Source: CADCVT01 sp036389155 (lineage in GTDB: Bacteria; Actinomycetota; Thermoleophilia; Solirubrobacterales; Solirubrobacteraceae). Taken from it: 64,000 bases of DNA. The DNA is taken from NCBI GenBank assembly GCA_036389155.1, contig DASVQN010000053.1:1-64000 (forward strand), read 5' to 3'. The notes below the pieces were generated by a model. The model searched no databases. It was given only the letters and a program-made list of their open reading frames with translations, and was not told the DNA's origin. The translations under genes and the position numbers were made by a program. Positions 17,062 through 25,807 of the stretch are shown here, piece after piece. The number at the start of each line of letters is the position of its first letter. Positions within the stretch are counted from its first letter, which is position 1.

Positions 17062-18525
17062 TTGCCCGAGGTCACCATGCCCCGCCTGTCCGACTCGATG
17101 GAGGAGGGCACGATCCTGAAGTGGCTCGTCTCCGAGGGCGACGAGGTCTCCAAGGGGCAGGAGATCGCCGAGATCGAGACCGACAAGGCGACGATGACCT
17201 ACGAGGCCGACGAGGAGGGCGTGTTCCACCCCGTCGCGGGCGAGGGCGACACGCTGCCGATCGGCGAGGTCATCGCGACGATCGGCGAGGACGCGCCTTC
17301 GAAGGGGTCGCAGAACGGCGCGTCGGCCGAGGAGGGCGACGGCGACGAGGGCGAGGAGGAGCCCGAGGCCGAGCCGTCGGAGGAGGACGACGCCGAGGCC
17401 GAGCCCTCCGAGGAGGACGAGGCCGAGCCGTCCGACGGCGACGAGGAGAAGGCCGAGCCGCGCGCCTCCGGCGACGGCGGCGGTGGCGACGGCGGCGGCG
17501 AGGCCGCGGAGGCGCCTCGCGGCGGGTCGAGCAACGGCGCCGGGAGCGGCGAGCGCGTGAAGGCGTCGCCGGTCGCGCGGCGCCTGGCCAAGGAGCAGGG
17601 CGTCGACCTCGGGTCCGTCGCGGGGACCGGGCCGGGCGGGCGGATCGTGAAGGCCGACGTCGAGAAGGCCGCCTCGGGCGACGGCGCGCCGGCGAGGCAG
17701 CGCGAGGACAAGCCGCGCGAGGAGACAAAGCCGAAGGAGCAGGAGCGCGAGGCCGAGCCGGCGGCCGCGTCGAGCGCGTCCTCCCCGGGCACGTCGGAGC
17801 CGAAGGTCGCCGAGAAGGGCACGACGAAGGGCGACGTGTCCGTCGTCGAGCTGACGCGCACGCAGCAGGTCGTCGCCCGCCGGATGGCCGAGGCGAAGGC
17901 GACGATCCCCGAGTTCACGCTCGTCGCCGAGATCGACATGGAGAACGCCGTGGCACTGCGCGCGCGGCTGAAGGAGATCGCCGGCGAGGACGACGTCGTC
18001 CCGTCCTACAACGACATGGTCGTCAAGGCGTGCGCCACGGCGCTGCGCGACCACCCGCGCGCGAACGGCAGCTACAAGGACGGCAAGTTCGAGCTGTACT
18101 CGCGCGTGAACGTCGGCGTGGCGGTGGCGGCACAGAACGCGCTCGTCGTGCCGGTCATCCACGACGCCGACCAGAAGTCGATGGGCCACATCGCGCGCGA
18201 CATGCGCAAGCTGGCCGCGCGGGTGCGCGACGGCACGGTCTCGCCGCCGGAGCTCGCGGGCGGGACGTTCACCGTCTCGAACCTCGGGATGTACGGGATC
18301 ACCGAGTTCACGGCGGTCATCAACCCGCCGCAGGCGGCGATCCTCGCGGTCGGCGCGATGGACCGACGGCCGGTGGTCGTCGACGAGCGCGGGAAGATCG
18401 AGGCGCGCCACCGCATGGCCGTGTCGTTGGTCTGCGACCACCGCATCCTCTACGGCGCGGACGCGGCGGAGTTCCTGGGCCGGATCCGCGCGCTGCTGGA
18501 AGAGCCGCTCGCGCTCGCGCTCTAG
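17062..18525 (+). CDS. pdhC: Dihydrolipoamide acetyltransferase (E2) of pyruvate dehydrogenase
   Basis: The E2 core transfers acetyl groups from lipoyl to CoA. The 487-aa protein starts at TTG after GAGGAGGCGAC. One lipoyl domain (residues 1-75, lipoylated Lys in EIETDKATM) is followed by a long Glu/Asp-rich hinge and a peripheral-subunit-binding domain (ASPVARRLAKEQGVDL ... GTGPGGRI, about 170-205). A second charged linker leads to the catalytic domain with the active-site His in VCDHRILYGADAAEF. The usual DHRxxDG reads DHRILYG here. Lipoylation would depend on the nearby lipB and lipA. The stop codon shares CTAG with the convergent gene. Confidence 0.93.
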   Translation: MPEVTMPRLSDSMEEGTILKWLVSEGDEVSKGQEIAEIETDKATMTYEADEEGVFHPVAGEGDTLPIGEVIATIGEDAPSKGSQNGASAEEGDGDEGEEEPEAEPSEEDDAEAEPSEEDEAEPSDGDEEKAEPRASGDGGGGDGGGEAAEAPRGGSSNGAGSGERVKASPVARRLAKEQGVDLGSVAGTGPGGRIVKADVEKAASGDGAPARQREDKPREETKPKEQEREAEPAAASSASSPGTSEPKVAEKGTTKGDVSVVELTRTQQVVARRMAEAKATIPEFTLVAEIDMENAVALRARLKEIAGEDDVVPSYNDMVVKACATALRDHPRANGSYKDGKFELYSRVNVGVAVAAQNALVVPVIHDADQKSMGHIARDMRKLAARVRDGTVSPPELAGGTFTVSNLGMYGITEFTAVINPPQAAILAVGAMDRRPVVVDERGKIEARHRMAVSLVCDHRILYGADAAEFLGRIRALLEEPLALAL

Positions 18526-19229
18526 CGCGGGAGCGCGTCGCCGACCTGATCGACCGCGCCGGCGACGGCGCCGGTGCTGTCGCGGACGGCGTCGCCGGCG
18601 GGCGGGCTCACGGGATCGACGGCGCCCGCGGCGGTCTCGCCGGTGTCGCGCACCGCGTCGCCCACGGGCGTGGCCGGCGCGGCGGGAAGGTCGGGGGTGG
18701 CCGGTGCCGTCGGGCCGCCGCCGTCCGGGGCCGGCGCCGGGCCGGGGCCGTGGGTCGAGGGCGCGCCGCCGGAGACCGGGCCGCCGGTGCCCGCTCCGCC
18801 GTCGCCGCCGGGTGCGGCGCCGTCGCCGGGGGCGCCGTCGGTGCCGGTCGCCGCGTCGCCGCGGTCGCCGCGGCCCGGGCCGGGCGACGTCGCGCGTGCG
18901 CCGGCGGCGCCGAGGACGATGGGCGCGGCCGCGGCGCGGCGCGCGGTCGGCGCGTTCGCCGAGGTGGCGGCGGGCGCCCCGCCGGTCGCGAGCGGCTGCC
19001 CGGCGGACAGGACGAGGCTGGGGACGTCGTCCTCAGGGTCGACCCCGGGCCAACCCTGCACGGCGATGACCGCGCTGACGACGAAGAGGGCCGAGACCGC
19101 TGCCGCGACGAGCGACATGCTGGCTCCTGCGGACGCGACGAAGGCTCGCGTGGGGCGCATCCTGCCTGATATCGGCAGATCGGGGTCCGACTTGAGGGGC
19201 GTGGTTGGTTGGCCGGCCGGCTCGCTCAC
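18522..19229 (-). CDS. Single-TM, Pro/Ala/Gly-rich extracytoplasmic protein
   Basis: The GTG at 19229 gives 235 aa. A cytoplasmic stretch is followed by one transmembrane segment (SLVAAAVSALFVVSAVIAV, about residues 40-60). A long low-complexity Ala/Pro/Gly region follows, ending in repeats of PxGDAVRDxxGxxAGAVD (three imperfect copies: VGDAVRDTGETAAGAVD, AGDAVRDSTGAVAGAVD, VGDALPR). No catalytic motif; a wall-spanning or scaffolding role is a guess. The start overlaps the upstream TGA (GTGA), so it is coupled to the membrane protein gene before it. Confidence 0.7.
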   Translation of the reverse strand: MSEPAGQPTTPLKSDPDLPISGRMRPTRAFVASAGASMSLVAAAVSALFVVSAVIAVQGWPGVDPEDDVPSLVLSAGQPLATGGAPAATSANAPTARRAAAAPIVLGAAGARATSPGPGRGDRGDAATGTDGAPGDGAAPGGDGGAGTGGPVSGGAPSTHGPGPAPAPDGGGPTAPATPDLPAAPATPVGDAVRDTGETAAGAVDPVSPPAGDAVRDSTGAVAGAVDQVGDALPR

Positions 19230-19852
19230 CGGAACCCTCCCGCCGCGCGCAGCGAGTCGTTCGACTCGCGGTTGTCGTCGGCCGTCACGCCGGGGGGCGA
19301 CGTGTCCGTGGCGACGTAGACGCAGAACCAGCGGTCCGGGTCGTCGCCCGGTGTGCAGGTGCGGAAGAGCTCGTCCTCCATCTTGATCGTGCTCGTCGTC
19401 GGGAGGCTGCGCCGGAACTCGGGCGGCGCCTCGCGCTGCATGTACGCCAGCGCGGCCAGGCGCTGCACCATCAGGTCGTGCTGATTGTCGCGGATCGCGT
19501 CGCGGTGCACCAGCCCTCCGGCGAGGAGCGCGGCGGTCACGCAGAGCAGCACGACCGTCCCCGCGTGGTCGAAGGCGATGACGCGCGGCAGGTCGCGCCG
19601 GCGGCGCCGCAGCGCGAGGCCGGCGAGCGGCGCGACGATCGCCACCGCGACGAGGTTGAAGAACCCGCTGAGCAGGAGCGCCGGGACGAACGCCGTCCCG
19701 CCGTCGCCCGCGATCGGCAGGCGGCCGAGCAGCAGGGCGTCGACCAGGGTCAGCGACCAGAAGGCCGGCCACAGCAGCGCGCCCCGCAGGCGCCAGCGCA
19801 TGCGGCTGCGCCAGAGCGACTCGACGGGTGGGGCGGGAGGGCCCGCACTCAT
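19226..19852 (-). CDS. Membrane protein with C-terminal extracytoplasmic domain, unknown
   Basis: The 208-aa protein has three to four hydrophobic segments (LLWPAFWSLTLVDALLLG; FVPALLLSGFFNLVAVAIVAP; TVVLLCVTAALLAGG). A roughly 80-residue hydrophilic C-terminal domain containing FRTCTPGDDPDRWFCVYV follows, whose two cysteines could form a disulfide outside the cell. I chose the ATG at 19852: a TAGCCT box sits 7 nt upstream, and an alternative start at 19894 would overlap the upstream gene. The function is unknown; it is coupled to the Pro/Ala-rich protein downstream. Confidence 0.7.
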   Translation of the reverse strand: MSAGPPAPPVESLWRSRMRWRLRGALLWPAFWSLTLVDALLLGRLPIAGDGGTAFVPALLLSGFFNLVAVAIVAPLAGLALRRRRRDLPRVIAFDHAGTVVLLCVTAALLAGGLVHRDAIRDNQHDLMVQRLAALAYMQREAPPEFRRSLPTTSTIKMEDELFRTCTPGDDPDRWFCVYVATDTSPPGVTADDNRESNDSLRAAGGFR

Positions 19853-19859
19853 GCGCCGA

Positions 19860-19865
19860 AGGCTA
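19860..19865 (-). promoter_or_regulatory. -10 element TAGCCT, leaderless start
   Basis: TAGCCT ends 7 nt before the ATG at 19852; its first three bases are the TAG stop of the upstream 123-aa gene. It supports the 19852 start. Confidence 0.45.
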
Positions 19866-20234
19866 GCCCGCGCGCGCGCCGCGATTCGCGGCACCCCACG
19901 CGACGGCGATCGCCGTGCTGGCGGCGGCGTCGATCAGATACGTCCAGCGGCCGCGGCGGCGGGCGGCGACGAGGACGTCGGACGCGGCGAGCAGCCCCGC
20001 CGCGCCCGCGCCGAGCAGCTCGATCTCCGGCGTCACGCGGTCGCGGGCCCCCGCGGAGACCAGCGCGCCCCCGACGGGGACGAGGAGGAGCGCGATCGTC
20101 TCGACGAGCCACCACTCGTCCTTGCGGCCGGTCACCGCCTCGAAGGTGCGGCGGCTGACGAGCGGCCACAACGCGGTCGCGCCGTAGTAGAGGCCCTGGG
20201 TGAGCGCGACGTCGCGGCGGCGGAGCATTGTCAC
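19863..20234 (-). CDS. Small membrane protein, unknown function
   Basis: The 123-aa protein has three to four short hydrophobic segments (LYYGATALWPLV, WWLVETIALLLVPVGGALV, LLGAGAAGLLAASDVLV, YLIDAAASTAIAVAWGA). It resembles small uncharacterised actinobacterial membrane proteins with the motif SRRTFEAVTGRKDEWWLV. The GTG start (MTMLRR) could alternatively be the ATG two codons later. Divergent from lipB. Confidence 0.65.
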   Translation of the reverse strand: MTMLRRRDVALTQGLYYGATALWPLVSRRTFEAVTGRKDEWWLVETIALLLVPVGGALVSAGARDRVTPEIELLGAGAAGLLAASDVLVAARRRGRWTYLIDAAASTAIAVAWGAANRGARAG

Positions 20235-20278
20235 CGCTTACCCCGCGGCGCCGCGTCTGCACGTCGTGCGTGCGCGCG

Positions 20279-20284
20279 TACACT
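20279..20284 (+). promoter_or_regulatory. -10 element TACACT, leaderless lipB start
   Basis: TACACT ends 7 nt before the lipB GTG (20292); no Shine-Dalgarno lies between. Confidence 0.5.
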
Positions 20285-20291
20285 CGATCCC

Positions 20292-21026
20292 GTGGAGCTC
20301 TGGACCTGCCACCTCGGCCGGATCGAGTACCGCGAGGCGCTGGAGTTCCAGCGGCGCCTGCGCGCCGCGCGCCAGGCCGGCGCGATCCCCGACGTCCTGC
20401 TGCTCCTCGAGCACTTCCCGGTCTACACGCGCGGGCGCCGGTCCGAGCCGGGCGAGCTGCCGATGGGCGAGTCGTGGTACCTGTCGCAGGGGATCGACGT
20501 GGTCGACGTCGACCGTGGCGGGAAGGTCACCTACCACGGCCCCGGCCAGCTGGTCGGCTACCCGATCATGGCGGTCGACGACGTGGTCGCGTTCGTGCGG
20601 ACGATGGAGGACGCGATGATCGCGGCGCTCGCCGACGAGGGCCTCGAGGCCCGGTCGCGCGCGGACGAGGGCCGCGACTTCACCGGCGTCTGGGTCGAGG
20701 ACCGCAAGATCGGCTCGATCGGCGTGCACGTGCAGAAGGGCGTGACCACGCACGGGTTCGCCGTGAACGTGCAGAACGACCTGCAGCCGTTCGAGTGGGT
20801 CGTGCCGTGCGGGCTCGGCGGCGTGCGGATGACGTCGGTCCTCAAGGAGCAGCAGCGCGGCGGCGACCCGCTCGACTGCTTCCGCAAGCGGATGGGCTGG
20901 CGGTTCGCGGAGGCGTTCGGGCGGCGGCAGCGCCTCGTGACGCCGCGCCGGCTCGCGGCGGCCGCGCCCGTGGAGGAGCCCGGGCTCGCGGCCGCCGCGC
21001 CCGTGGAGGAGCCCGCGCGCGCCTAG
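20292..21026 (+). CDS. lipB: Octanoyl-[acyl-carrier-protein]:protein octanoyltransferase
   Basis: LipB moves octanoate from ACP to lipoyl domains, the first step of lipoyl assembly before LipA. The GTG at 20292 gives 244 aa. Motifs: LLLEHFPVYTRGRR, DRGGKVTYHGPGQLVGYPI, TGVWVEDRKIGSIGV with the catalytic Lys, THGFAVNV, and the CGL segment with the catalytic Cys (VVPCGLGGVRMTS). The tail carries an oddity: two near-identical copies of AAAAPVEEP at the C-terminus, beyond the catalytic fold. It lies close to the PDH genes and lipA, which form one functional route. Confidence 0.95.
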   Translation: MELWTCHLGRIEYREALEFQRRLRAARQAGAIPDVLLLLEHFPVYTRGRRSEPGELPMGESWYLSQGIDVVDVDRGGKVTYHGPGQLVGYPIMAVDDVVAFVRTMEDAMIAALADEGLEARSRADEGRDFTGVWVEDRKIGSIGVHVQKGVTTHGFAVNVQNDLQPFEWVVPCGLGGVRMTSVLKEQQRGGDPLDCFRKRMGWRFAEAFGRRQRLVTPRRLAAAAPVEEPGLAAAAPVEEPARA

Positions 21027-21029
21027 ACT
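21024..21029 (+). promoter_or_regulatory. -10 element TAGACT over the lipB stop
   Basis: TAGACT, whose TAG is the lipB stop codon, ends 5 nt before the GTG at 21035. It could fire a leaderless transcript for the secreted protein. Confidence 0.35.
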
Positions 21030-21034
21030 GGGAC

Positions 21035-22564
21035 GTGGCCGCGCGCCTCGCCATCGTCGCCCTCGCCGTGGCCGGAGGGTTCCTCCTGGGACCCTCCGGA
21101 GAGACCGCGCACGCGGCCGGCGGCCCCGCGTCGCGCGCGCGGCCGCCGCGGCCCGCAGACCTGCGGCCGTCCGCGCCGCGCCTCCTCGCCCCCCGCGCGG
21201 CCCCGGCCGTGGTCGTCGTCGACGTCGTGCGCAACGCCGGCGGGCGGCGCTCGCGGCGGGCGCGGACGCGGTTCCTCCTCGCGCGGCCCGGCGCGGGGCA
21301 GCTCGGGGTCGGGCGGCGGTCGATCCCGCCGCTGCGGCCGGGTGGCGTCTCGCGCCGGACCGTGACCCTGCGGCTGCCCGCGTCGGTCGCGCCCGGCGCG
21401 TGGTCGGTCATCGCGTGCGTGGGCGCCGACTGCCGCACCTCGCTCCTGCCGGTGCGTGTGCCGTTCCCGCCGCCGCCACCTCCCCCGCCGCCGCCCGCAC
21501 CGCCGCCCCCGGTCGAGCGCGCCGCGGAGCCCGCGCCGGCCCCGGCGCCGGCGCCGCCCTCCACCGACCGCGCGGCGATCGAGGACTGCGGGCCCGAGAT
21601 CGCGGACAACGACGCGCCGGCCGCCGCGTTCACGTCGATGTTCGCCGCGACGACGAGCGGCTGGACCGGCGGCGACGGGACGTTCTCGGCCCGCCTGCCC
21701 AGCGGCGAGACGCTCTGGCTGTTCGGCGACACCTTCCTCGGCGGCCTCACCGGCGGCGGCGGACGCGACCGGCCGTTCCCCGACGTCCGCAACACGGCGG
21801 TCGTCCAGGGCGCCGACTGCCTGACGACCCTCTTCCGCGGCACGCTCGACGTCCCGTTCTCGTTCGAGCCGGCGGACGAGGACGAGCAGGCGGAGTGGTA
21901 CTGGCTCAACCAGCCGGTCGTCCACGGTGACAGGATCCGCGTCTTCGCCACCCGCGTGCACCAGGGGCCGGAGGCGGTCGGCAGCGTGCTCGCGACCTAC
22001 GACCTCGACCTCGCGCGGGTGTCCGTCGGCGCCGCGCTCCCGACGCTCGAGGACCAGTGGTGGGGCGCGGCGATCGTGGACGACGAGGACGCGGGCGCCA
22101 CGTACGTCTTCGGCCTGCAGGACGCGTCGCCGCGCAACGTCTACCTCGCGCGCACGCCCTACCAGGACCTCGACGGCGCGTGGGAGTACCGCACCGCCGA
22201 TGGCTGGAGCGACGACCTGGCCGACGCGCGGCCGGTGCTCGCGGACGCGACGCGCCTCGCGACGCAGATCAGCGTCCTGCACGATCCGAGCGGGTGGGCG
22301 CTGGTCAGCCAGGACCGCGTGGGCGACGGCGTGAGCGTCTGGCGCGCCGCCGAGCCGTGGGACTGGGGCGAGCGCGCGACCCTCACGACGCTCGACCCGC
22401 CGGCCGGCGCCACCGCGTACAACGCCCTCGTCCACCCGGAGCTCGCGGACGGCAGCGATCTGCTGCTCTCCTACAACCTCCTCGCGCCGCCGGAGGACAC
22501 GATGGCGGACGCCTCGCTCTACCGCCCGCGCTTCGTGCGCGTCGCGCTGCCGCCGGCGCCCTAG
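21035..22564 (+). CDS. Secreted protein with CARDB-like and DUF4185/propeller-like domain
   Basis: The GTG at 21035 gives 509 aa with a signal peptide (ARLAIVALAVAGGFLLGPSGETAHA). An N-terminal beta domain (about 45-140) resembles CARDB/adhesion modules (VVVVDVVRNAGGRRSRRARTRFLL). A Pro-rich linker follows, then a 320-residue domain with WLFGDTFLG, WYWLNQPVV, VFATRVHQ, WWGAAIV, YVFGLQD and TLTTLDPPAGATAYNALVHPEL. That layout is typical of DUF4185 / five-bladed-propeller glycosidase-like proteins. Enzymatic activity is unproven. It ends in a CTAG shared with the convergent glycosidase-like gene. Confidence 0.78.
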   Translation: MAARLAIVALAVAGGFLLGPSGETAHAAGGPASRARPPRPADLRPSAPRLLAPRAAPAVVVVDVVRNAGGRRSRRARTRFLLARPGAGQLGVGRRSIPPLRPGGVSRRTVTLRLPASVAPGAWSVIACVGADCRTSLLPVRVPFPPPPPPPPPPAPPPPVERAAEPAPAPAPAPPSTDRAAIEDCGPEIADNDAPAAAFTSMFAATTSGWTGGDGTFSARLPSGETLWLFGDTFLGGLTGGGGRDRPFPDVRNTAVVQGADCLTTLFRGTLDVPFSFEPADEDEQAEWYWLNQPVVHGDRIRVFATRVHQGPEAVGSVLATYDLDLARVSVGAALPTLEDQWWGAAIVDDEDAGATYVFGLQDASPRNVYLARTPYQDLDGAWEYRTADGWSDDLADARPVLADATRLATQISVLHDPSGWALVSQDRVGDGVSVWRAAEPWDWGERATLTTLDPPAGATAYNALVHPELADGSDLLLSYNLLAPPEDTMADASLYRPRFVRVALPPAP

Positions 22565-23919
22565 CGGCGGACCGGCAGCGCGACGAGCTGCGGCTCGACG
22601 GCCGCCGCGCCGCGCGCCGGGCGCACGAGCACCGCGATGCGCGCCCCGGAGCGCACATGCCGCAGCCAGCGCCTGCCGCGCCTCGTCAGCTCGAAGCGGT
22701 GCACGCGCACGCGGCCGGACGCGACGGCGACCGATCGGCGCGCGAGCGTGAGCCCGCGGCTGCTGCGGGTCGGCCGGCGGGGCAGCCCGGCGAGGCGGAC
22801 GTCGGCGACGCAGCGCGGAGCGCCGAAGCACGACAGGCGCAGGACGATCCTCCGCCGCGGGCCGGCCAGCACCGTCTCGCGCGCGACGCGCACGCGGCCC
22901 GGACCCACGGCCTGGTCGGCGGGCGCCACCGGCTCCGGCGGCGCGGTATCGCCGCCCTCGGGACCGCCCGGGGCGGCTCCCGCGCCGAGCAGCGCGGGAG
23001 CGGCCGCCATCCGCGCCAGCACGACCGCGAGGCCGGGCCGCGGCGCTCCGCCGCGCCCGATCAGGCCCGAGTCGAACCCGGCGCCGTCCTCGGACGCCTG
23101 CCAGTTGAAGACGTAGATACGCTCGATGCGGTCGGCGTGCTCGTCGGCCAGCGCGAACATCATCCGCAGGGCGTCCGCCGCCCGCCGCTCGTCGTGGGCC
23201 ATCGCCACGGCGCCGCCCGTCCGGCGCAGCTCGACGATGCCGCCCGTCTCGGTCAGCCACACCGGCCCGCGGACCAGCCGCAGGAATGCCTCCGTCGAGC
23301 TCGCGCTGAAGCCGTTGACGCCGCGGTAGTTGTGCAGCCCCCACACGGCGGGAGCCGTGTCGAGCCCCCGCGAGAACTCCATCACCCACGACGCCATGTC
23401 GTCGGAGTCCAGGACGTCGCCCGCCACGACCGTGCAGGCGGCGCACGCTGCGCGCAGCGCGTTGAAGTAGTCGGCGACCAGCCCGGGGTGCGACACGGTG
23501 GGCTCGTCGGGGTGGTTCGGCTCGTTCCAGGGCACGTAGCGCAGGACCCACGGATGGCGCTCGCGGAAGCGCTCGAACGCGTGCTCGTAGTCGGGCAGCG
23601 ACGGCGGCACGCAGGCCCGCCCGGGGCACGCGTCGTCCGCGCGCCGGCCGAAGGTGACGAGCGGCTCGATGCGGCGGGCCCGCGCGATCCGCAGCCAGTC
23701 CTCCACCCACGCGACCCGGTGCACGCCGGCGTCCCACGGCACGACCACCCTGGCGATGCGCGACCCGGAGTCCGCGTACGCCTGGCTGCCGAACGCGGAC
23801 AGCGTCTGGTCGCTGATCCCGACGAGCGGAGCGCCGGCGGCAGGAGCCGCTGCCGCCGCGCACGCCGCCACGACGGCGGCGACCACCGCCGCGAGCCGGC
23901 CTCTAGCCGCGGCGGGCAC
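22561..23919 (-). CDS. Secreted glycoside hydrolase-like (clan A TIM barrel) protein
   Basis: The 452-aa protein has a signal peptide (AAVVAAVVAACAAAAAPAAGA) and a TIM-barrel glycosidase domain of the cellulase/GH39-like type. The acid/base motif is VPWNEPNHPDE and the putative nucleophile motif is LTETGG. An Arg-rich C-terminal beta domain (about residues 345-452) resembles that of other secreted proteins here. The substrate is unknown. The GTG start overlaps the upstream gene's stop by 17 nt, so the two secreted proteins are probably made together. Confidence 0.8.
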   Translation of the reverse strand: MPAAARGRLAAVVAAVVAACAAAAAPAAGAPLVGISDQTLSAFGSQAYADSGSRIARVVVPWDAGVHRVAWVEDWLRIARARRIEPLVTFGRRADDACPGRACVPPSLPDYEHAFERFRERHPWVLRYVPWNEPNHPDEPTVSHPGLVADYFNALRAACAACTVVAGDVLDSDDMASWVMEFSRGLDTAPAVWGLHNYRGVNGFSASSTEAFLRLVRGPVWLTETGGIVELRRTGGAVAMAHDERRAADALRMMFALADEHADRIERIYVFNWQASEDGAGFDSGLIGRGGAPRPGLAVVLARMAAAPALLGAGAAPGGPEGGDTAPPEPVAPADQAVGPGRVRVARETVLAGPRRRIVLRLSCFGAPRCVADVRLAGLPRRPTRSSRGLTLARRSVAVASGRVRVHRFELTRRGRRWLRHVRSGARIAVLVRPARGAAAVEPQLVALPVRR

Positions 23920-25714
23920 GGCGCCGGCTCGAGCGCTTCAGCCGCGCGAGGCACGACTTGCGCTGGCGCGTCGCGAGGCGCTCGCACCTCGCGCGGCCCT
24001 TCGCCTGCGCCCGGCACGCGGAGCGCTTGCGCGCGGCCAGCCTGCCGCAGCGCTTCAGCGCGGCGGCCAGCCGGCGGTCCGCCTGGCAGCGGCGCTGGGC
24101 CGCGCCCTTCAGGCCCGCGCACGGCGCCTCCGGCGGGAGCGGGCGCTGGCCGTCGCCGCCCGGCTTCAGCGGCGGGTCGACGAGCGGCGGCCCGGCACCG
24201 TCGGGCGGTGCGCTCTCGCCGCCGCCCCCGCCTCCGCCGTTCCCGCCGTTCCCGCCGTTCCCGTCGTCGCCGACGCGCGGTCGCTGCATCGCGATGTGGA
24301 GGTCGAGCACCGGCGGCGGGATGTCGACGACCCCGCTCGTCACGGTGTCGTAGCCGTCCTTGGTCACGACGACGCGGTAGCGCCCGGCCGAGACGTCCCA
24401 CTGGAAGATCCCGTTCGCACCGGTGATCTGCGGGTTGACCTTGGGCATGATGCCGGGGTCGCCCGAGAGGACGTTGACGAAGGCGCCGTCGACCTCGCGC
24501 TGGAGCCGCACGGTCGCGCCCTGGATCGCCGCGCCCGCCCGCGCCTGCTCCTCGCTCGCGCCGCCCGCGCGCGCCGCGTCGTATGCCGCCTTGTCGTACA
24601 CGACGCCCTGTGGGTCGATGAGCGCGAGGCCGCCGATCGGGACGAGGAACCGCTGCGCCTCGCCACCCTCGGTGACCGTGTACGCGACGGACAGCTGGCC
24701 CGTCTGCACGCAGTCGATCGTCCCGCTCCACGTGCCGTCCGCCTGAGGGTCGTCCATCGGGAAGGTGCGGCGCGTGTAGCCGACGTCGAGCTCGAGCGAC
24801 ACCTGCGAGACCGTGCCGGCACCGGCGTCGATCGGCAGGTCGAGCGACAGCGGCATGCACCCGCCGCCGCCGGGGAAGGAGGGATCGGGCGGGAACTCCT
24901 TGATCTGCGACGCGGGGATCGTCAGCCACCACAGTCCCGTCGCCGGGTCGACCTGCTCGTTGACGAGCAGCGGGTCGCCGTCCGGCGTCGTGGCCGGCAC
25001 GTCGCTCGACGGCTCGCCGACCGGCGAGGGCGGCAGCTCGTTGCCGGCGTCCACGTACGCCCAGAACCCGTACGCCGAGTCCCTCGTCCCGCCGGCCTGG
25101 ATGCGCAGCGTGACCTCGCGGCCCTCGTACCCGGCGAGGTCGAGGCTCGCCGGCCGCCAGCCGGTCGTCTTCAGCGAGACCCCCTGCCCGAACGACCCGA
25201 AGCGCCGGTCGGCGAGCACGTCGCCGTCCTCGCCGGTGAGCGTGACCCGGAAGGTCAGCTCGTCGTAGCCGCTGTAGTCCCACGTGAAGGCGTTGAACGC
25301 CAGGTCGAGCGTCGTCTGCCCCGGCGCCACGGTGAAGGTCTGCTCCAGGCGGTGGAACTCGGGCATCTGCTGCTGGCCCGAGCTGGTGAACGGCCCGCCG
25401 AGGCGGACCATCTTCCCGCCCTCGGCGGGGTCGACGTCGTAGTGCACCGACTCGCCGTAGCCGTCGTAGGCGTCGAAGCCGTCGTGATCGAGGACGCAGA
25501 CCCCGTCCGGCACGCGGCAGGTCGCCGGGCGCTCGGTCGACGGGGCGCCGTAGTAGCCGCCGTTCGGGACGGTGGTCGCGGTCCAGCCCGCAAGCCCGTT
25601 CTCGAAGCCGGGGTTCTGGAGGGCGGCGCTCGCCGAGGCGGTGACCAGGAGCGAGGCCAGCATGCACGCCAGGAAGGCGCGCGACAGGGTCCGGCAGGGC
25701 GGGACGGGACGCAC
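23903..25714 (-). CDS. Secreted multidomain protein with CBM-like, carboxypeptidase-regulatory-like and Cys/Arg tail
   Basis: The 603-aa protein begins with a signal peptide (AFLACMLASLLVTASASA). An N-terminal jelly-roll-like region (ALQNPGFENGLAGWT ... FRVTLTGEDGDV) resembles carbohydrate-binding modules. Middle beta domains follow, including a carboxypeptidase-regulatory-like fold (GIFQWDVSAGRYRVVVTKDGYDTVTSG). After a Gly-rich linker the last 75 residues are highly basic with six Cys spaced 9-12 apart. No catalytic motif. GTG start; a TAGGGT box lies about 40 nt upstream. It shares an operon with the glycosidase-like protein downstream. Confidence 0.72.
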   Translation of the reverse strand: MRPVPPCRTLSRAFLACMLASLLVTASASAALQNPGFENGLAGWTATTVPNGGYYGAPSTERPATCRVPDGVCVLDHDGFDAYDGYGESVHYDVDPAEGGKMVRLGGPFTSSGQQQMPEFHRLEQTFTVAPGQTTLDLAFNAFTWDYSGYDELTFRVTLTGEDGDVLADRRFGSFGQGVSLKTTGWRPASLDLAGYEGREVTLRIQAGGTRDSAYGFWAYVDAGNELPPSPVGEPSSDVPATTPDGDPLLVNEQVDPATGLWWLTIPASQIKEFPPDPSFPGGGGCMPLSLDLPIDAGAGTVSQVSLELDVGYTRRTFPMDDPQADGTWSGTIDCVQTGQLSVAYTVTEGGEAQRFLVPIGGLALIDPQGVVYDKAAYDAARAGGASEEQARAGAAIQGATVRLQREVDGAFVNVLSGDPGIMPKVNPQITGANGIFQWDVSAGRYRVVVTKDGYDTVTSGVVDIPPPVLDLHIAMQRPRVGDDGNGGNGGNGGGGGGGESAPPDGAGPPLVDPPLKPGGDGQRPLPPEAPCAGLKGAAQRRCQADRRLAAALKRCGRLAARKRSACRAQAKGRARCERLATRQRKSCLARLKRSSRRRARRG

Positions 25715-25807
25715 AGGAGGCTCCGCTGGTCGAGGAAACTGAGCATCGACCCTAGACCTCTAAGCCCCGGACTAGCGATCGGACGTTCGTCCACCTCTCC
25801 GCGGTCG

